From: Amycolatopsis sacchari
GTDB lineage: Bacteria; Actinomycetota; Actinomycetes; Mycobacteriales; Pseudonocardiaceae
NCBI RefSeq assembly: GCF_900114035.1
Contig: NZ_FORP01000025.1
Location: forward strand, 1-64,000
Direction: 5' to 3'
Length of the DNA: 64,000 nucleotides
The translations under genes were made by a program, and so were the position numbers. Below are positions 26,702 to 35,438 of the stretch, piece after piece. The notes under the pieces are model-generated. The model made no database searches and was not told the DNA's origin. It saw only the letters and a list, made by a program, of their open reading frames with translations. The first letter of the stretch is position 1; each line of letters starts with the position of its first letter.

Positions 26702-28369
26702 ATGGCCGACCTCAAGCCCCGCTCCCGTGACGTGACCGATGGTCTCGAACGCGCCGCCGCGCGCGGCATGCTCCGCGCCGTGGGCATGGGCGACGACGAC
26801 TTCGCCAAGCCCCAGATCGGCATCGCGTCGTCGTGGAACGAGATCACCCCGTGCAACCTGTCGCTGCAGCGGCTCGCGCAGGCGGGCAAGCAGGGCGTGC
26901 ACGCCGGCGGCGGGTTCCCGATGGAGTTCGGCACGATTTCGGTGTCGGACGGCATCTCGATGGGGCACGAGGGGATGCACTACTCGCTGGTCTCCCGCGA
27001 GGTCATCGCCGATTCGGTGGAGACGGTGATGCAGGCCGAGCGGCTCGACGGCGCGCTGCTGCTCGCCGGGTGCGACAAGAGCCTGCCGGGGATGCTGATG
27101 GCCGCGGCTCGGCTCGACGTCGCCGCCGTGTTCCTCTACGCCGGCTCGATCCTGCCCGGCACGGTGGACGGCCGCGAGGTGACGATCATCGACGCGTTCG
27201 AGGCCGTCGGCGCCTGCGCGCGGGGCCTGATCTCCCGTGAGGAGGTCGACCGGATCGAGCGCGCGATCTGCCCCGGCGAGGGCGCGTGCGGCGGGATGTA
27301 CACGGCGAACACGATGGCGTGCGCGGCGGAGGCGCTGGGCATGTCGCTGCCGGGTTCGGCGAGCCCGCCCTCGGTCGACCGGCGGCGGGACCGGTTCGCG
27401 CGGGAGAGCGGTGAAGCGATCATCGGGCTGCTCGCCAAGGGCCTGACCGCACGGGACATCCTGACGCGCGAAGCGTTCGAGAACGCCATCGCCGTCGTGA
27501 TGGCGCTGGGCGGTTCGACGAACGCGGTGCTGCACCTGCTCGCCATCGCGCACGAGGCCGAGGTGGAGCTGACGCTCGACGACTTCACCCGCATCGGTGA
27601 CCGCGTGCCGCACCTGGCGGACGTGAAGCCGTTCGGCAGGCACGTGATGACCGCGGTGGACCGCGTCGGCGGGGTGCCCGTGGTGATGAAAGCGCTGCTC
27701 GACGCGGGGATGCTGCACGGCGACTGCGTGACCGTGACCGGGAAGACGCTCGCGGAGAACCTCGCCGAGCTGGCCCCGCCCGAGCTCGACGGTGAGGTCA
27801 TCCGCAAGCTGACCGAGCCGATCCACCCGACCGGCGGCATCACGATCCTGCACGGTTCGCTCGCCCCCGAAGGCGCGGTGGTCAAGAGCGCGGGCTTCGA
27901 CTCGTCACGTTTCGAAGGCACCGCAAGGGTTTTCGACGGCGAGCAGGCCGCGATGGACGCGCTGGGCACGCTCGTGCCGGGGGACGTCGTGGTGATCCGG
28001 TACGAGGGGCCGCGGGGCGGGCCGGGGATGCGCGAGATGCTGGCGGTCACCGGCGCGATCAAGGGCGCCGGGCTCGGCAAGGACGTCCTGCTGCTCACCG
28101 ACGGCCGCTTTTCCGGTGGTACCACGGGGTTGTGCATCGGGCACGTCGCGCCGGAGGCCGCGCACGGCGGCCCCATCGCGCTGGTGCGCGACGGGGACCC
28201 GATCGTGCTGGACATGACGTCCCGGACGCTCGACGTGGCGGTGCCGGAGGAGGAACTCGAGCGGCGGCGTGCGGAGTGGACCGCACCCCGGGCCCCGAGG
28301 CGGACGGGCGTGCTGGCGAAGTACGCCGCCCTCGTCGGCTCGGCCGCCCGGGGCGCGGTCTGCTCCTAG
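26702..28369 (+). CDS. ilvD: Dihydroxy-acid dehydratase IlvD
   Basis: Iron-sulfur dehydratase of branched-chain amino-acid synthesis (2,3-dihydroxyisovalerate to 2-oxoisovalerate). 555 residues from the ATG at 26702. Cluster cysteines appear in [26 protein letters not shown] and [16 protein letters not shown]. The C-terminal [20 protein letters not shown] is also intact. An in-frame GTG start at 26675 is possible but unsupported. It is divergent from boxC and followed by the 47-bp repeat pair. Confidence 0.96.
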   Translation: MADLKPRSRDVTDGLERAAARGMLRAVGMGDDDFAKPQIGIASSWNEITPCNLSLQRLAQAGKQGVHAGGGFPMEFGTISVSDGISMGHEGMHYSLVSREVIADSVETVMQAERLDGALLLAGCDKSLPGMLMAAARLDVAAVFLYAGSILPGTVDGREVTIIDAFEAVGACARGLISREEVDRIERAICPGEGACGGMYTANTMACAAEALGMSLPGSASPPSVDRRRDRFARESGEAIIGLLAKGLTARDILTREAFENAIAVVMALGGSTNAVLHLLAIAHEAEVELTLDDFTRIGDRVPHLADVKPFGRHVMTAVDRVGGVPVVMKALLDAGMLHGDCVTVTGKTLAENLAELAPPELDGEVIRKLTEPIHPTGGITILHGSLAPEGAVVKSAGFDSSRFEGTARVFDGEQAAMDALGTLVPGDVVVIRYEGPRGGPGMREMLAVTGAIKGAGLGKDVLLLTDGRFSGGTTGLCIGHVAPEAAHGGPIALVRDGDPIVLDMTSRTLDVAVPEEELERRRAEWTAPRAPRRTGVLAKYAALVGSAARGAVCS

Positions 28370-28444
28370 CTTGTGTTTCGAAGTGGCGGAGCCGCTTGCT
28401 CCTGCGCCGTCAACCGGCACCGCCGCGGGTTTGAATGGGGTTGG

Positions 28445-28491
28445 CCGCGCGCAGCGCGTCCGTTGAGGGCGGTGGTGGGAGACGGGTGGGG
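28445..28491. repeat. 47-bp dispersed repeat, copy 1
   Basis: Identical at 46 of 47 positions to 28596-28642, and sharing the core TCCGTTGAGGGYGGTGGTGG with the tandem repeats at 10821-10930 (opposite strand). It lies in the gap after ilvD. In one frame both copies here read as the last codons of a gene (LN...RAQR(V/A)R, then TGA), so they may derive from duplicated 3' ends. Confidence 0.8.
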
Positions 28492-28595
28492 GGTTCCTCG
28501 CGAGGACAGCGCCGACAGCGACGACATGACTGCGAATTGGCACCCTCCTACGAGGAGGCGATCCCGGAGCGAGTGGCCGCCTTGAATCGGCTCAG

Positions 28596-28642
28596 CCGCG
28601 CGCAGCGCGCCCGTTGAGGGCGGTGGTGGGAGACGGGTGGGG
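28596..28642. repeat. 47-bp dispersed repeat, copy 2
   Basis: Second copy, 151 bp from the first, one mismatch. Upstream of it the frame reads PSYEEAIPERVAALNRLSRA and then stops at the TGA inside the repeat, a peptide with gene-like composition; no start or longer ORF is visible, so it may be a gene remnant. Confidence 0.8.
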
Positions 28643-28683
28643 CCGCTACCCGCACCGCCACGTAGACCACTTCGATACAGCTC

Positions 28684-29754
28684 CTAGCGCAACCCCTCGA
28701 AGAAGGTCACCACGTCGTTCACCAGGGTCTTCGTCGCGTCGTGGGCGGCGTAGTGGCTGCCTTCGTCGTAGGTGTGCCACGAGACGATGTTCGCGTGGTC
28801 GCGCTCGGCGAAGCGCCTGATGGACTGGAAGTCGTTCGCGAAGGCGGCCAGGCTCAGCGGCACCGTCGTCTGCCCCGAGGGCGGCTCCGCCAGTGAATCC
28901 TCGCGGTACAGCCGCATCGACGACGCCGCCGTACGGGTGAACCAGTAGATCGCCAGGTTCGCCACCGCGAACTCGACGTCCTGCTCCACCATCAGCTGGC
29001 CGTTCCAGCCCGCGAGTCCCGCGGGCGAGTCCACCAGGGCGTGCGCCACCGTCTGCGGCTGCTGCGAAAGCAGGACGTTGAACGCGCCGATGGTGTCCCA
29101 GAACCACTTCAGGTGCGCCAGCCCCGCGGCCTCCTCCTCGGTGAGGTCCGCCATCTCCGCCGGATCCCCGCTGGGGAACGAGAAGATCTGCGTGACGTGC
29201 ACGCCCACGACGCGCTCCGGCGCCAGGCGGCCCACCTCGGGTGAGATCATCGACCCGCCGTCGTTGCCGACCGCGCCATACCGCTCGTAACCGAGGCGCG
29301 CCATCAGTTCCGTCCACGCCCGCGCGATGCGGTACCCGCTCCAGCCGGCTTCGCGCGTCGGACCGGAGAACCCGAAACCGGGCACCGAGGGCAGCACGAC
29401 GTCGAACCCGGCCTCGGTGAGCGGGTCGAGCACGTCCAGGTACTCGACGATCGAACCGGGCCAGCCGTGCGTGAGGATCAACGGGAGCGCGTTCTCCCTG
29501 CCGGAACGGAGGTGCAGGAAGTGGATCAGCTGCCCGTCGATCTCGGTCGTGAACTGCGGATACGAGTTGAGTCTCGCTTCGAGTGCGCGCCAGTCGAAGT
29601 GGTCACGCCAGTGTCCGACCAGTTCGCGGACGCGGGCCACCGGCACGCCGAAGCCGGGCAGTTCGTCGGCGAACCGGGTGCGGGCGAGGCGGTCGGCGAG
29701 GTCGTCGAGGTCGGCCTGGGGGACGTCGATGCGGAAGGGCTGGATGTTCGTCAT
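28684..29754 (-). CDS. Epoxide hydrolase, alpha/beta-hydrolase family (EphN-type N-terminus)
   Basis: About 356 residues from the ATG at 29754 (a GTG at 29763 is in frame). The N-terminal cap segment FRIDVPQADLDDLADRLART is the epoxide-hydrolase N domain; HGWPGSIVEYLD is the oxyanion HGxP motif, the nucleophile Asp is in GNDGGSMISPEVGR, and the catalytic His is in YDEGSHYAAHD. Likely detoxifies xenobiotic or lipid epoxides in the cytoplasm. The divergent frameshifted WYL regulator 62 bp away may have controlled it. Confidence 0.88.
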   Translation of the reverse strand: MTNIQPFRIDVPQADLDDLADRLARTRFADELPGFGVPVARVRELVGHWRDHFDWRALEARLNSYPQFTTEIDGQLIHFLHLRSGRENALPLILTHGWPGSIVEYLDVLDPLTEAGFDVVLPSVPGFGFSGPTREAGWSGYRIARAWTELMARLGYERYGAVGNDGGSMISPEVGRLAPERVVGVHVTQIFSFPSGDPAEMADLTEEEAAGLAHLKWFWDTIGAFNVLLSQQPQTVAHALVDSPAGLAGWNGQLMVEQDVEFAVANLAIYWFTRTAASSMRLYREDSLAEPPSGQTTVPLSLAAFANDFQSIRRFAERDHANIVSWHTYDEGSHYAAHDATKTLVNDVVTFFEGLR

Positions 29755-29773
29755 GCCCGTCACGCTGCCAGTC

Positions 29774-29798
29774 CATTAGGCAAGCTTCGTTCCTAATG
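29774..29798. promoter_or_regulatory. Palindromic operator candidate between epoxide hydrolase and WYL regulator
   Basis: CATTAGG (29774-29780) and CCTAATG (29792-29798) form a perfect 7-bp inverted repeat with an 11-bp spacer, 20 bp upstream of the hydrolase start and 19 bp before the regulator start. The AT content is above that of the surroundings, as is usual for operators. Confidence 0.55.
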
Positions 29799-29816
29799 AA
29801 GTGCCACACTGGAAAA

Positions 29817-30741
29817 ATGTTGGAAACCTCGGCGCGGCTGCTCCGGTTGCTCTCGTTGCTGCAGTCCCCGCGTGACTGGACAGGCGCGGAGCTCGCCGAA
29901 CGCCTCGAAGTCAGCCCGCGGACCGTGCGCAACGACATCGAACGGTTGCGCGGGCTCGGCTACCCCGTGCACGCCGTACGCGGCTCGACGGGCGGCTACC
30001 GGCTGGGCGCCGGCGCCGAACTACCGCCGTTGCTGCTCGACGACGAAGAGGCCGTCGCCGTGGCGATCGGGCTGCGCACCGCGGGCACGGTCACCGGCAT
30101 CGAGGAGACGTCGTTGCGTGCGCTGGCGAAGCTGGAGCAGGTGCTGCCGTCCCGGCTGCGCAACCGCGTGCACACCCTGCAGACCTACTCCGTGCGCGCC
30201 CAGACCGAAGCGGGGCCACGCGTCGGCGCGGACACCCTGACGGCCATCGCGGCGGCGTGCCGGGACCACGAATGCCTGCGGTTCGACTACGTCACGCACG
30301 AGGGCGGGCAGACGCGGCGCACCGCCGAGCCCTACCGGATCGTGAACTGGGGCCGCCGCTGGTACCTCGTCGCGTGGGACGTCGATCGCGCGGACTGGCG
30401 CACGTTCCGGGTGGACCGCATGGTCCCGCACACCCCGAACGGCCGCCGCTTCACCCCTCGCGACCTGCCGGAGGAGGTGACCGACCGCGTCATGCGCGGG
30501 GCGTCCTCGGCGGCGTGGCGGTACCGGGCGGACGTCGTCGTGCACGCGCCCGCGGAGGTCCTCACCGAGCGCCGAAGCGCGCGACGAGGGGACGTGTGTG
30601 CTGCACACCGGCGCGGACACCGTCGAGACGCTCGCCGTGCACCTCGGCCTGCTGGGCTTCGACTTCACGGTGACCGCACCACCGGAACTGGTGGAGCACG
30701 TGGGCGAACTGGCCGAGCGTTACCGGAAAGCGGTTTCCTGA
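29817..30741 (+). pseudogene. WYL-domain transcriptional regulator with internal frameshift
   Basis: The N-terminal part is a normal DeoR-type helix-turn-helix (ELAERLEVSPRTVRNDIERL) followed by the WYL core (YRIVNWGRRWYLVAWDVDRA). At about 30565-30585 the reading frame shifts: the conserved C-terminal end (CVLHTGADTVETLAVHLGLL, then ELVEHVGELAERYRKAVS) is encoded in the +1 frame from about 30595 and stops at TGA 30739-30741, which overlaps the cupin ATG at 30741. As written, the frame instead runs on into the cupin gene. Compared with typical WYL proteins the junction is also about nine codons short, suggesting a small deletion. Either a real pseudogene or a sequencing error. Confidence 0.8.
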
Positions 30742-31145
30742 TGTTCGAGACCATCTCCGTCCACGACGCCCCCGAGGTGCGCGCACCCGACGGATCCGCG
30801 GTGCGCCCGCTCTGCCGCCTCGCGGGGGCGAGCTTCGCGCGGTTCGAACTCGCGCCGCACCAGGTGTCGCTGGCGGTCTCCCACGCCACCGTCGAGGAGA
30901 TCTGGTTCGTCCTCGACGGCAGCGGCGCGATGTGGCGCCGGGAAGGCGACCGCGAGGAGGTCACGACACTCGAGCCCGGGCTCTGCCTGACCATCCCGCT
31001 CGGGACGACGTTCCAGTTCCGGGCCGGGGAGCACGGGCTGCGGGTCGTGGCGGTCACGACACCGCCCTGGCCCGGCACTCCGGAGGAGGCCAGGCCAGGG
31101 CGGGGTCCGTGGGACGCTCAGAGCCTCCCGTCACCGGAGGTGTAG
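30741..31145 (+). CDS. Cupin-domain protein
   Basis: A 134-residue single-cupin protein (MFETISVHDAPEVRAPDGSA). The first cupin motif region is AVSHATVEEIWFVLDGSGAM (His and two Glu as likely ligands) and the second is LCLTIPLGTTFQFRAGEHGL. Metal-binding small-molecule role likely; substrate unknown. Its ATG overlaps the native stop of the WYL gene (TGATG), which implies the two were translated together. Its 3' end overlaps the convergent gene at 31118 by 28 bp. Confidence 0.8.
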   Translation: MFETISVHDAPEVRAPDGSAVRPLCRLAGASFARFELAPHQVSLAVSHATVEEIWFVLDGSGAMWRREGDREEVTTLEPGLCLTIPLGTTFQFRAGEHGLRVVAVTTPPWPGTPEEARPGRGPWDAQSLPSPEV

Positions 31146-31606
31146 GGGCCTCCCTGCTCCAGGTTCGGGCTGACGTGGGCGACCCGGCCCTCCTGGCCGG
31201 GGACCGGCTGCACCGTCGGCTCGTTGAGCTGCCGGTCGATCGTGGCGCGGCTCTCGACGACCCGGTTGTTGTAGTCCTCGACCGCCTGCTCCTCCCGCAT
31301 CCGGGCGAGCACGCTGATCGCGATCGCGTGGGCCACCGCGATGACCAGCAGGGTCACGCCGAGCCGCCCGACCACGGACGGCAGGGAGCTGCCGCCGGGG
31401 AAGTGGATGGTGGACAGCAGCGCGATCGCCCCCAGCACCACGAGGTGGAACAGCACCGTGATCAGCCGGGTCATCGAAGACTCCGCCTCGGGGTTGCCCC
31501 GCGAGTTCAGCAGGTACCGCTTACCGCTGTGGTAGATGATCTGGCCGTCGACCACGACCATCAGGATCGCCACCACCAGGTAAGCCACGTAGGCGTTCGT
31601 GTCCAC
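31118..31606 (-). CDS. Small integral membrane protein, unknown function
   Basis: 162 residues from the GTG at 31606, chosen because GGAGG lies six bases upstream. Three or four hydrophobic segments are visible (AYLVVAILMVVVDGQIIY, LITVLFHLVVLGAIALLS, LGVTLLVIAVAHAIAISVLA), followed by a charged, Gln/Pro-rich cytoplasmic or extracytoplasmic tail of about 60 residues. I do not recognise the family. Overlaps the cupin gene tail-to-tail. Confidence 0.7.
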   Translation of the reverse strand: MDTNAYVAYLVVAILMVVVDGQIIYHSGKRYLLNSRGNPEAESSMTRLITVLFHLVVLGAIALLSTIHFPGGSSLPSVVGRLGVTLLVIAVAHAIAISVLARMREEQAVEDYNNRVVESRATIDRQLNEPTVQPVPGQEGRVAHVSPNLEQGGPYTSGDGRL

Positions 31607-31699
31607 GACGGCCTCCTCTCCTACGGTCGGTTGGCTACCCGCGACGCTCCGGCGCGAAACGCCCGGAATTACCGCCCGACCTGCGGAGTTGTTCAGGAT

Positions 31700-32107
31700 G
31701 TGGCTGACCTTGCCGAACGCGCCCTCGCCGCCGCGAACACCATCGCCGTGGTGGGGCTGAGCCGGGACCCGGCGAAGGCCGCGCACTCCGTGCCGGCGAA
31801 CCTGCAGGCCGCGGGCTTCCGCATCATCCCCGTGCACCCCTCGGCCGACGTGCTGCTCGGCGAACGGGTGTACCGCTCACTGACCGACATCCCCGAGCCC
31901 GTCGACCTCGTGGACGTCTTCCGCCCCGCCGCGGAGGCACCGGGGATCGCCAGGCAGGCCGTCGCGATCGGGGCGAAAACCCTGTGGCTCCAGCAGGGCA
32001 TCGTGTCCGCGGAGGCGCGGCGGATCGCGGAGGAGGCCGGGCTGGACTACGTCGAGGACCGCTGCACCGCGGTGGTCAGGGCCCTCGGGCGCATCCGGAA
32101 GAACTGA
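31700..32107 (+). CDS. CoA-binding domain protein (YccU-like)
   Basis: A 135-residue single Rossmann CoA-binding domain. The nucleotide-binding segment is TIAVVGLSRDPAKAAHSVPA (about 14-33), followed by IPVHPSADVLLGERVYRSL and VDVFRPAAEAPGIARQA. The C-terminal LWLQQGIVSAEARRIAEEAG is also conserved. Starts at GTG 31700 in an otherwise poorly marked leader. Family members bind CoA but have no fixed function. Followed by the hairpin at 32155-32180. Confidence 0.85.
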   Translation: MADLAERALAAANTIAVVGLSRDPAKAAHSVPANLQAAGFRIIPVHPSADVLLGERVYRSLTDIPEPVDLVDVFRPAAEAPGIARQAVAIGAKTLWLQQGIVSAEARRIAEEAGLDYVEDRCTAVVRALGRIRKN

Positions 32108-32154
32108 TCGTCCACTTCGGACTCGATACCGGTCAGGTGGAACACGCCCCCGCC

Positions 32155-32180
32155 CGGTGAGGGACTTTCGGCCCTCACCG
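32155..32180 (+). terminator. Hairpin terminator after CoA-binding protein
   Basis: CGGTGAGGG (32155-32163) pairs with CCCTCACCG (32172-32180); 9 bp stem with 8-base loop, 48 bp after the stop codon. Confidence 0.55.
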
Positions 32181-32242
32181 CGGCTACCCGCTATATGGCG
32201 CAATTTCCTCAGCACAGGGCGGGCACGAGAGGGAGTGACACC

Positions 32243-32773
32243 GTGACCGTGGAACAAATCGCACCGACGCTGCTCGACGAGTTCACGCCGCGCTTCGACT
32301 TCGCCTTCCGCGAGCACCTGCTGGTGCAGGGGCGGCCGGAGCAGACCTACCGGCGGTTCGGCGAACTGCCCGGCGCCTTCCAGCGGGCTCTGGACCGCAC
32401 GGTCCCCCCGCGGCCGCGGAGATGCGCCCCCGGCTTCGACGAGATCCTGACGAAGGGCCGGTGGACGGTCCTGGCCAGCAGTCCGGGCGAGGAGGTCGTG
32501 CTCGGCGCCGCGGGCCGGTTCTGGACCCCGTTCTGCGACTGGCAGCAGGTCAGCGCGCAGGAGTTCGCCACGTACTCGCGGCGCCGCCGCGGCACGATCG
32601 CCATCTCCATCGGGCACCGCCCGTACGGCGACGAGCTGACGCTGATGACCTTCGAGGCCCGCGCGACGACCACCGACACCGTCGCCTACCGCTGGGCCGA
32701 CTGGTACTGGCAGACGGTCAAGCCGACCGCCCGGCTGGTCGTCCGCGAGGTCCTGCGCAGGGCCGGGAGCTGA
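32243..32773 (+). CDS. Hypothetical protein, possibly SRPBCC/START-like
   Basis: 176 residues from GTG 32243, preceded by GAGAGGGAG. The C-terminal two-thirds (VVLGAAGRFWTPFCDWQQVS, TIAISIGHRPYGDELTLMTF, then YRWADWYWQTVKPTARLVVR) follows the pattern of actinobacterial proteins that I associate with a START-like (SRPBCC) beta-sheet fold; the N-terminal part (EHLLVQGRPEQTYRRFGEL) fits the beginning of such proteins. No catalytic residues can be named. It overlaps the convergent AraC gene by 56 bp. Confidence 0.6.
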   Translation: MTVEQIAPTLLDEFTPRFDFAFREHLLVQGRPEQTYRRFGELPGAFQRALDRTVPPRPRRCAPGFDEILTKGRWTVLASSPGEEVVLGAAGRFWTPFCDWQQVSAQEFATYSRRRRGTIAISIGHRPYGDELTLMTFEARATTTDTVAYRWADWYWQTVKPTARLVVREVLRRAGS

Positions 32774-33584
32774 CGAACTCGCCGGGGGTGCTGCCCGTCA
32801 GCGCCCGGAAGTCCCGGGTGAAATGCGCCTGGTCGGCGTAACCGCAGAAGTGCGCGACCTCCGCCGCCGGTGTCCGCGTGGCGAGCAGCCCGACGGCGCG
32901 GTGCAGTCGGCGCATCCGCGCCACGACCTTCGGCGGCAGCCCCAGTTCGGCGCGGAACCGCTCGTGCAGGTGCTGCCGCGACCAGCCGACCTCCTCCGCG
33001 AGCGCCGCGATCCGGAGCGCGCCGCCGGTGCGGCTCAGCCGCTGCCAGGCGTGCTCGACTTCCGGCGCCGGACGAGGGCCGTGCGGCAGGCGCGCCGTCA
33101 GGAACCGGTCGACGAGTGCGAACCGGCGCCGCCAGGTGGCGGCTTCGGCGACCTGCTCGGTCAGCAGCGTGGCGTGCCTGCCCAGCAGCCGCTCCAGCGC
33201 GACCCCGTCAGGCGGTAGTTCTCCCAGCGGCACACCGAGCAGTGCGTACGCCGCGGCCGGGGACAGCCCCACGGTCAGCGTGCGCACGAGCCCCGGCTCC
33301 TCGGCGAGCGCGAGGGGACGGCTGCGCAACCCCAGCACCGGATCGCGGGGATGCGGGTTCGCGCCCTCTTCGTCGAGCAGCATCCGGGAAGGGGTTTCGA
33401 GGTCGAGCGTGACCGTCACCGCGCCGAGCACGGCCGGCCGCCACCGCAGCGGCGCGTCCAGCACCTGCTCACGTCCTGAGTAGCCGAGCACCTCTCCGGC
33501 GAGTGCCGGGTGCGGAGCCGCGAGGTGCAGCCCCGACGAGCGAACGGCCTCCGCGTGCGGCACGACGAGCGACCAATCCCCCAT
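32718..33584 (-). CDS. AraC family transcriptional regulator
   Basis: About 288 residues from the ATG at 33584. The C-terminal third has two helix-turn-helix motifs: RIAALAEEVGWSRQHLHERF and AEVAHFCGYADQAHFTRDFR, then LTGSTPGEF, the canonical AraC ending. The N-terminal ~180 residues are a probable cupin-like sensing domain. It is divergent from the alpha/beta hydrolase (33641) by 56 bp and probably regulates it. The last 56 bp overlap the convergent gene at 32243. Confidence 0.87.
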   Translation of the reverse strand: MGDWSLVVPHAEAVRSSGLHLAAPHPALAGEVLGYSGREQVLDAPLRWRPAVLGAVTVTLDLETPSRMLLDEEGANPHPRDPVLGLRSRPLALAEEPGLVRTLTVGLSPAAAYALLGVPLGELPPDGVALERLLGRHATLLTEQVAEAATWRRRFALVDRFLTARLPHGPRPAPEVEHAWQRLSRTGGALRIAALAEEVGWSRQHLHERFRAELGLPPKVVARMRRLHRAVGLLATRTPAAEVAHFCGYADQAHFTRDFRALTGSTPGEFVSSRPCAGPRGRPAGRSA

Positions 33585-33640
33585 GTGGCACCCGACTTTC
33601 GTCCAAGACACGCGTGACGCCGGTTCCTACCGTCGAGGCT

Positions 33641-34552
33641 ATGCGGAGAATCGGGCGTTTTTCCAGTGATGCGGCCGCGGAGCACTACTTCGCGGCCTAC
33701 GACCGAGCGATGGCCCTGTGCCCGCCCGCCGAAGTCCTCGACGTGGACACCCACCACGGCACGACGCGGGTGTACCGGTTCTGCGACGGGCCGGGGGATC
33801 CGCTCGTGCTGCTGTCCGGCCTCTCGGGTACGGCCGCCGCGTGGGCACCGGGCCTGCCGGGGCTGCTCGACCGCGGGCACCCGGTGTACGCGCTCGACAC
33901 CCTCGGCGAGGCGGGCCGCAGTGTGCAGCGGGAACCGATCACCAGCGCGGCCGAGCGCACCCGCTGGCTGGACGACGTGCTGGCCGCGCTGGAGCTGCCG
34001 CGGGTGCACCTCGTCGGCGCTTCCAGCGGCGAGTGTTACGCGGTGTACCAGGCCATCCACCGCCCCGGGCGGCTCGCGTCGGTCGCGGCGGTCGACCCGA
34101 CGACGGTGACGGCGCGGTTCCGGCCCGCCGTGCTGTGGTGGAGCGCGGTCGGCGTGCTGGTCCGGCGGGACCGGGTGTGGGCGCGGATCCTGGCACAGCT
34201 CACCGGGGTGCCGGCCGACCGCCCGGACATGCGGCTGGTGCTCGCCGGGATCCGGGACCACCGGCCCCGGCTGCCACCACAACTGCGCCCGGCCCAGTCG
34301 GCGCTGCGGCGGATCGAAGTCCCGATGTTGCTGGTGTTCCTCGAAAAGAGCACGGCCCACAACGCCCGGCGCGCGGCCCGGCGCGCTCGGCGGCTCCTGC
34401 GCGCGGCGGAGGTGGAGCTGTGGCTGGGGCGGAAGCACACCCTGTCGCTCGAGGTGGCCGACCGGGTGCTGGAGTTCACGACCGCATGCAGAGAGGTTCG
34501 CCTTCCCCGCCGGGAAGACGAACCTCTCCGGGCGCTCCGGCTCAGGCCGTGA
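33641..34552 (+). CDS. Alpha/beta-fold hydrolase
   Basis: 303 residues from ATG 33641. The oxyanion segment is LLSGLSGTAAAW; the nucleophile elbow is VGASSGECYA (Ser in GASSG); a catalytic Asp is likely in the region around VLLVFLEKS, and the His in LWLGRKHTLSLE near residue 270. Many Arg residues near residues 240-255 are unusual. Divergent from the AraC regulator. Substrate unknown; likely a cytoplasmic esterase or C-C hydrolase. Overlaps the CPBP gene by 11 bp at the 3' ends. Confidence 0.78.
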   Translation: MRRIGRFSSDAAAEHYFAAYDRAMALCPPAEVLDVDTHHGTTRVYRFCDGPGDPLVLLSGLSGTAAAWAPGLPGLLDRGHPVYALDTLGEAGRSVQREPITSAAERTRWLDDVLAALELPRVHLVGASSGECYAVYQAIHRPGRLASVAAVDPTTVTARFRPAVLWWSAVGVLVRRDRVWARILAQLTGVPADRPDMRLVLAGIRDHRPRLPPQLRPAQSALRRIEVPMLLVFLEKSTAHNARRAARRARRLLRAAEVELWLGRKHTLSLEVADRVLEFTTACREVRLPRREDEPLRALRLRP

Positions 34553-35420
34553 GCACCCGCTCGACGGGCTCCGCCGCCCGCGGCCGGTACCCCAGCCGGC
34601 CCCGGGTCACGGCGATCAGCACCACCGCGGCGACCGTCGAGGCGATCAGGAGGATGCGCGACGAGCTGTGCGGGTCTATGCCGGGGAACACCTCCAGCCA
34701 CGCCACCGACATGTAGTTGTTCACGCTCGTGTGCAGCACCATCGCGACCGGCAGGCTTTCCCCGGAGCGGTTGAACACCCACGTCATCACGACGCTCAGC
34801 GCCGTGGCCGCGACGACGAACTCGACGACGCTGTACCAGTGCACGTCCGGCCAGCCACCCCACTCCGTGAGGAACAGCGGCAGGTGCCAGAAGCCCCACA
34901 GCGGGCCGAGGATGAGCGTGCCGCGCAGCGCGCCGAACCGCGGCTGCAGGTGGGGCAGCGCGAAGTCGCGCCAGCCGGGCTCCTCGGCGAGTCCGGTGGT
35001 GATCATCTGCAGGACCAGCGCGGGCAGGTACGCCACCAGCACCGACGCCCCCGGCACGGCGAACCCGTGTGCGAACGGCAGGCTGGCCAAGGTGAGCGCC
35101 ACCGGCACGCCGAGCAGGGTGGCGGCGTACCACCACCACTTCACCCGCCACCGCAGCAGCCTGCCCGTCCACCGCCGCAGCCCCGGCCTGCCCTCCGCGA
35201 CCGCCGTGACGATGAACGCGGACAGGATCGGCCCGAGGTACGCGCCGGGCAGCACGCCCAGCAGCTGCGGGGTGCCGAGCAGCTGCGGGAAGCGGAAGTG
35301 CACGACCCCGAGTCCGTTGTCCGACAACACATACGGCAGCCAGGCCAGCCAGCTGAGCGCGAACGCCATCGTGAAGAACGCGGGCAACCGGTGGCGGGTG
35401 ATGAAGATGTGCAGTTTCAT
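34542..35420 (-). CDS. CPBP family intramembrane metalloprotease
   Basis: A 292-residue polytopic membrane protein. The three CAAX/CPBP motifs are visible: EEPGWRDFALPHL (motif 1, EExxxR), LWGFWHLPLFLTEW (motif 2, with His), and MVLHTSVNNYMSV (motif 3, His and Asn). About eight hydrophobic segments flank them. Bacterial members mature or degrade membrane peptides such as bacteriocins, or protect against them. It lies 18 bp downstream of the ABC permease gene on the same strand, so it may belong to the same transcript and the same envelope-stress function. Confidence 0.88.
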   Translation of the reverse strand: MKLHIFITRHRLPAFFTMAFALSWLAWLPYVLSDNGLGVVHFRFPQLLGTPQLLGVLPGAYLGPILSAFIVTAVAEGRPGLRRWTGRLLRWRVKWWWYAATLLGVPVALTLASLPFAHGFAVPGASVLVAYLPALVLQMITTGLAEEPGWRDFALPHLQPRFGALRGTLILGPLWGFWHLPLFLTEWGGWPDVHWYSVVEFVVAATALSVVMTWVFNRSGESLPVAMVLHTSVNNYMSVAWLEVFPGIDPHSSSRILLIASTVAAVVLIAVTRGRLGYRPRAAEPVERVLTA

Positions 35421-35438
35421 CTCTGTCTCCTCGGACGG

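Noticed and set aside
24920..27853. Long minus-strand frame across the box genes and ilvD
   Set aside because: Low-complexity Arg/Gly-rich translation; boxB, boxC and ilvD explain the same DNA with full motifs.
29583..31145. One continuous 520-codon gene fusing WYL and cupin domains
   Set aside because: The WYL C-terminus is intact in another frame with its own stop overlapping the cupin ATG, so the continuous frame is a product of the frameshift, not a true fusion.
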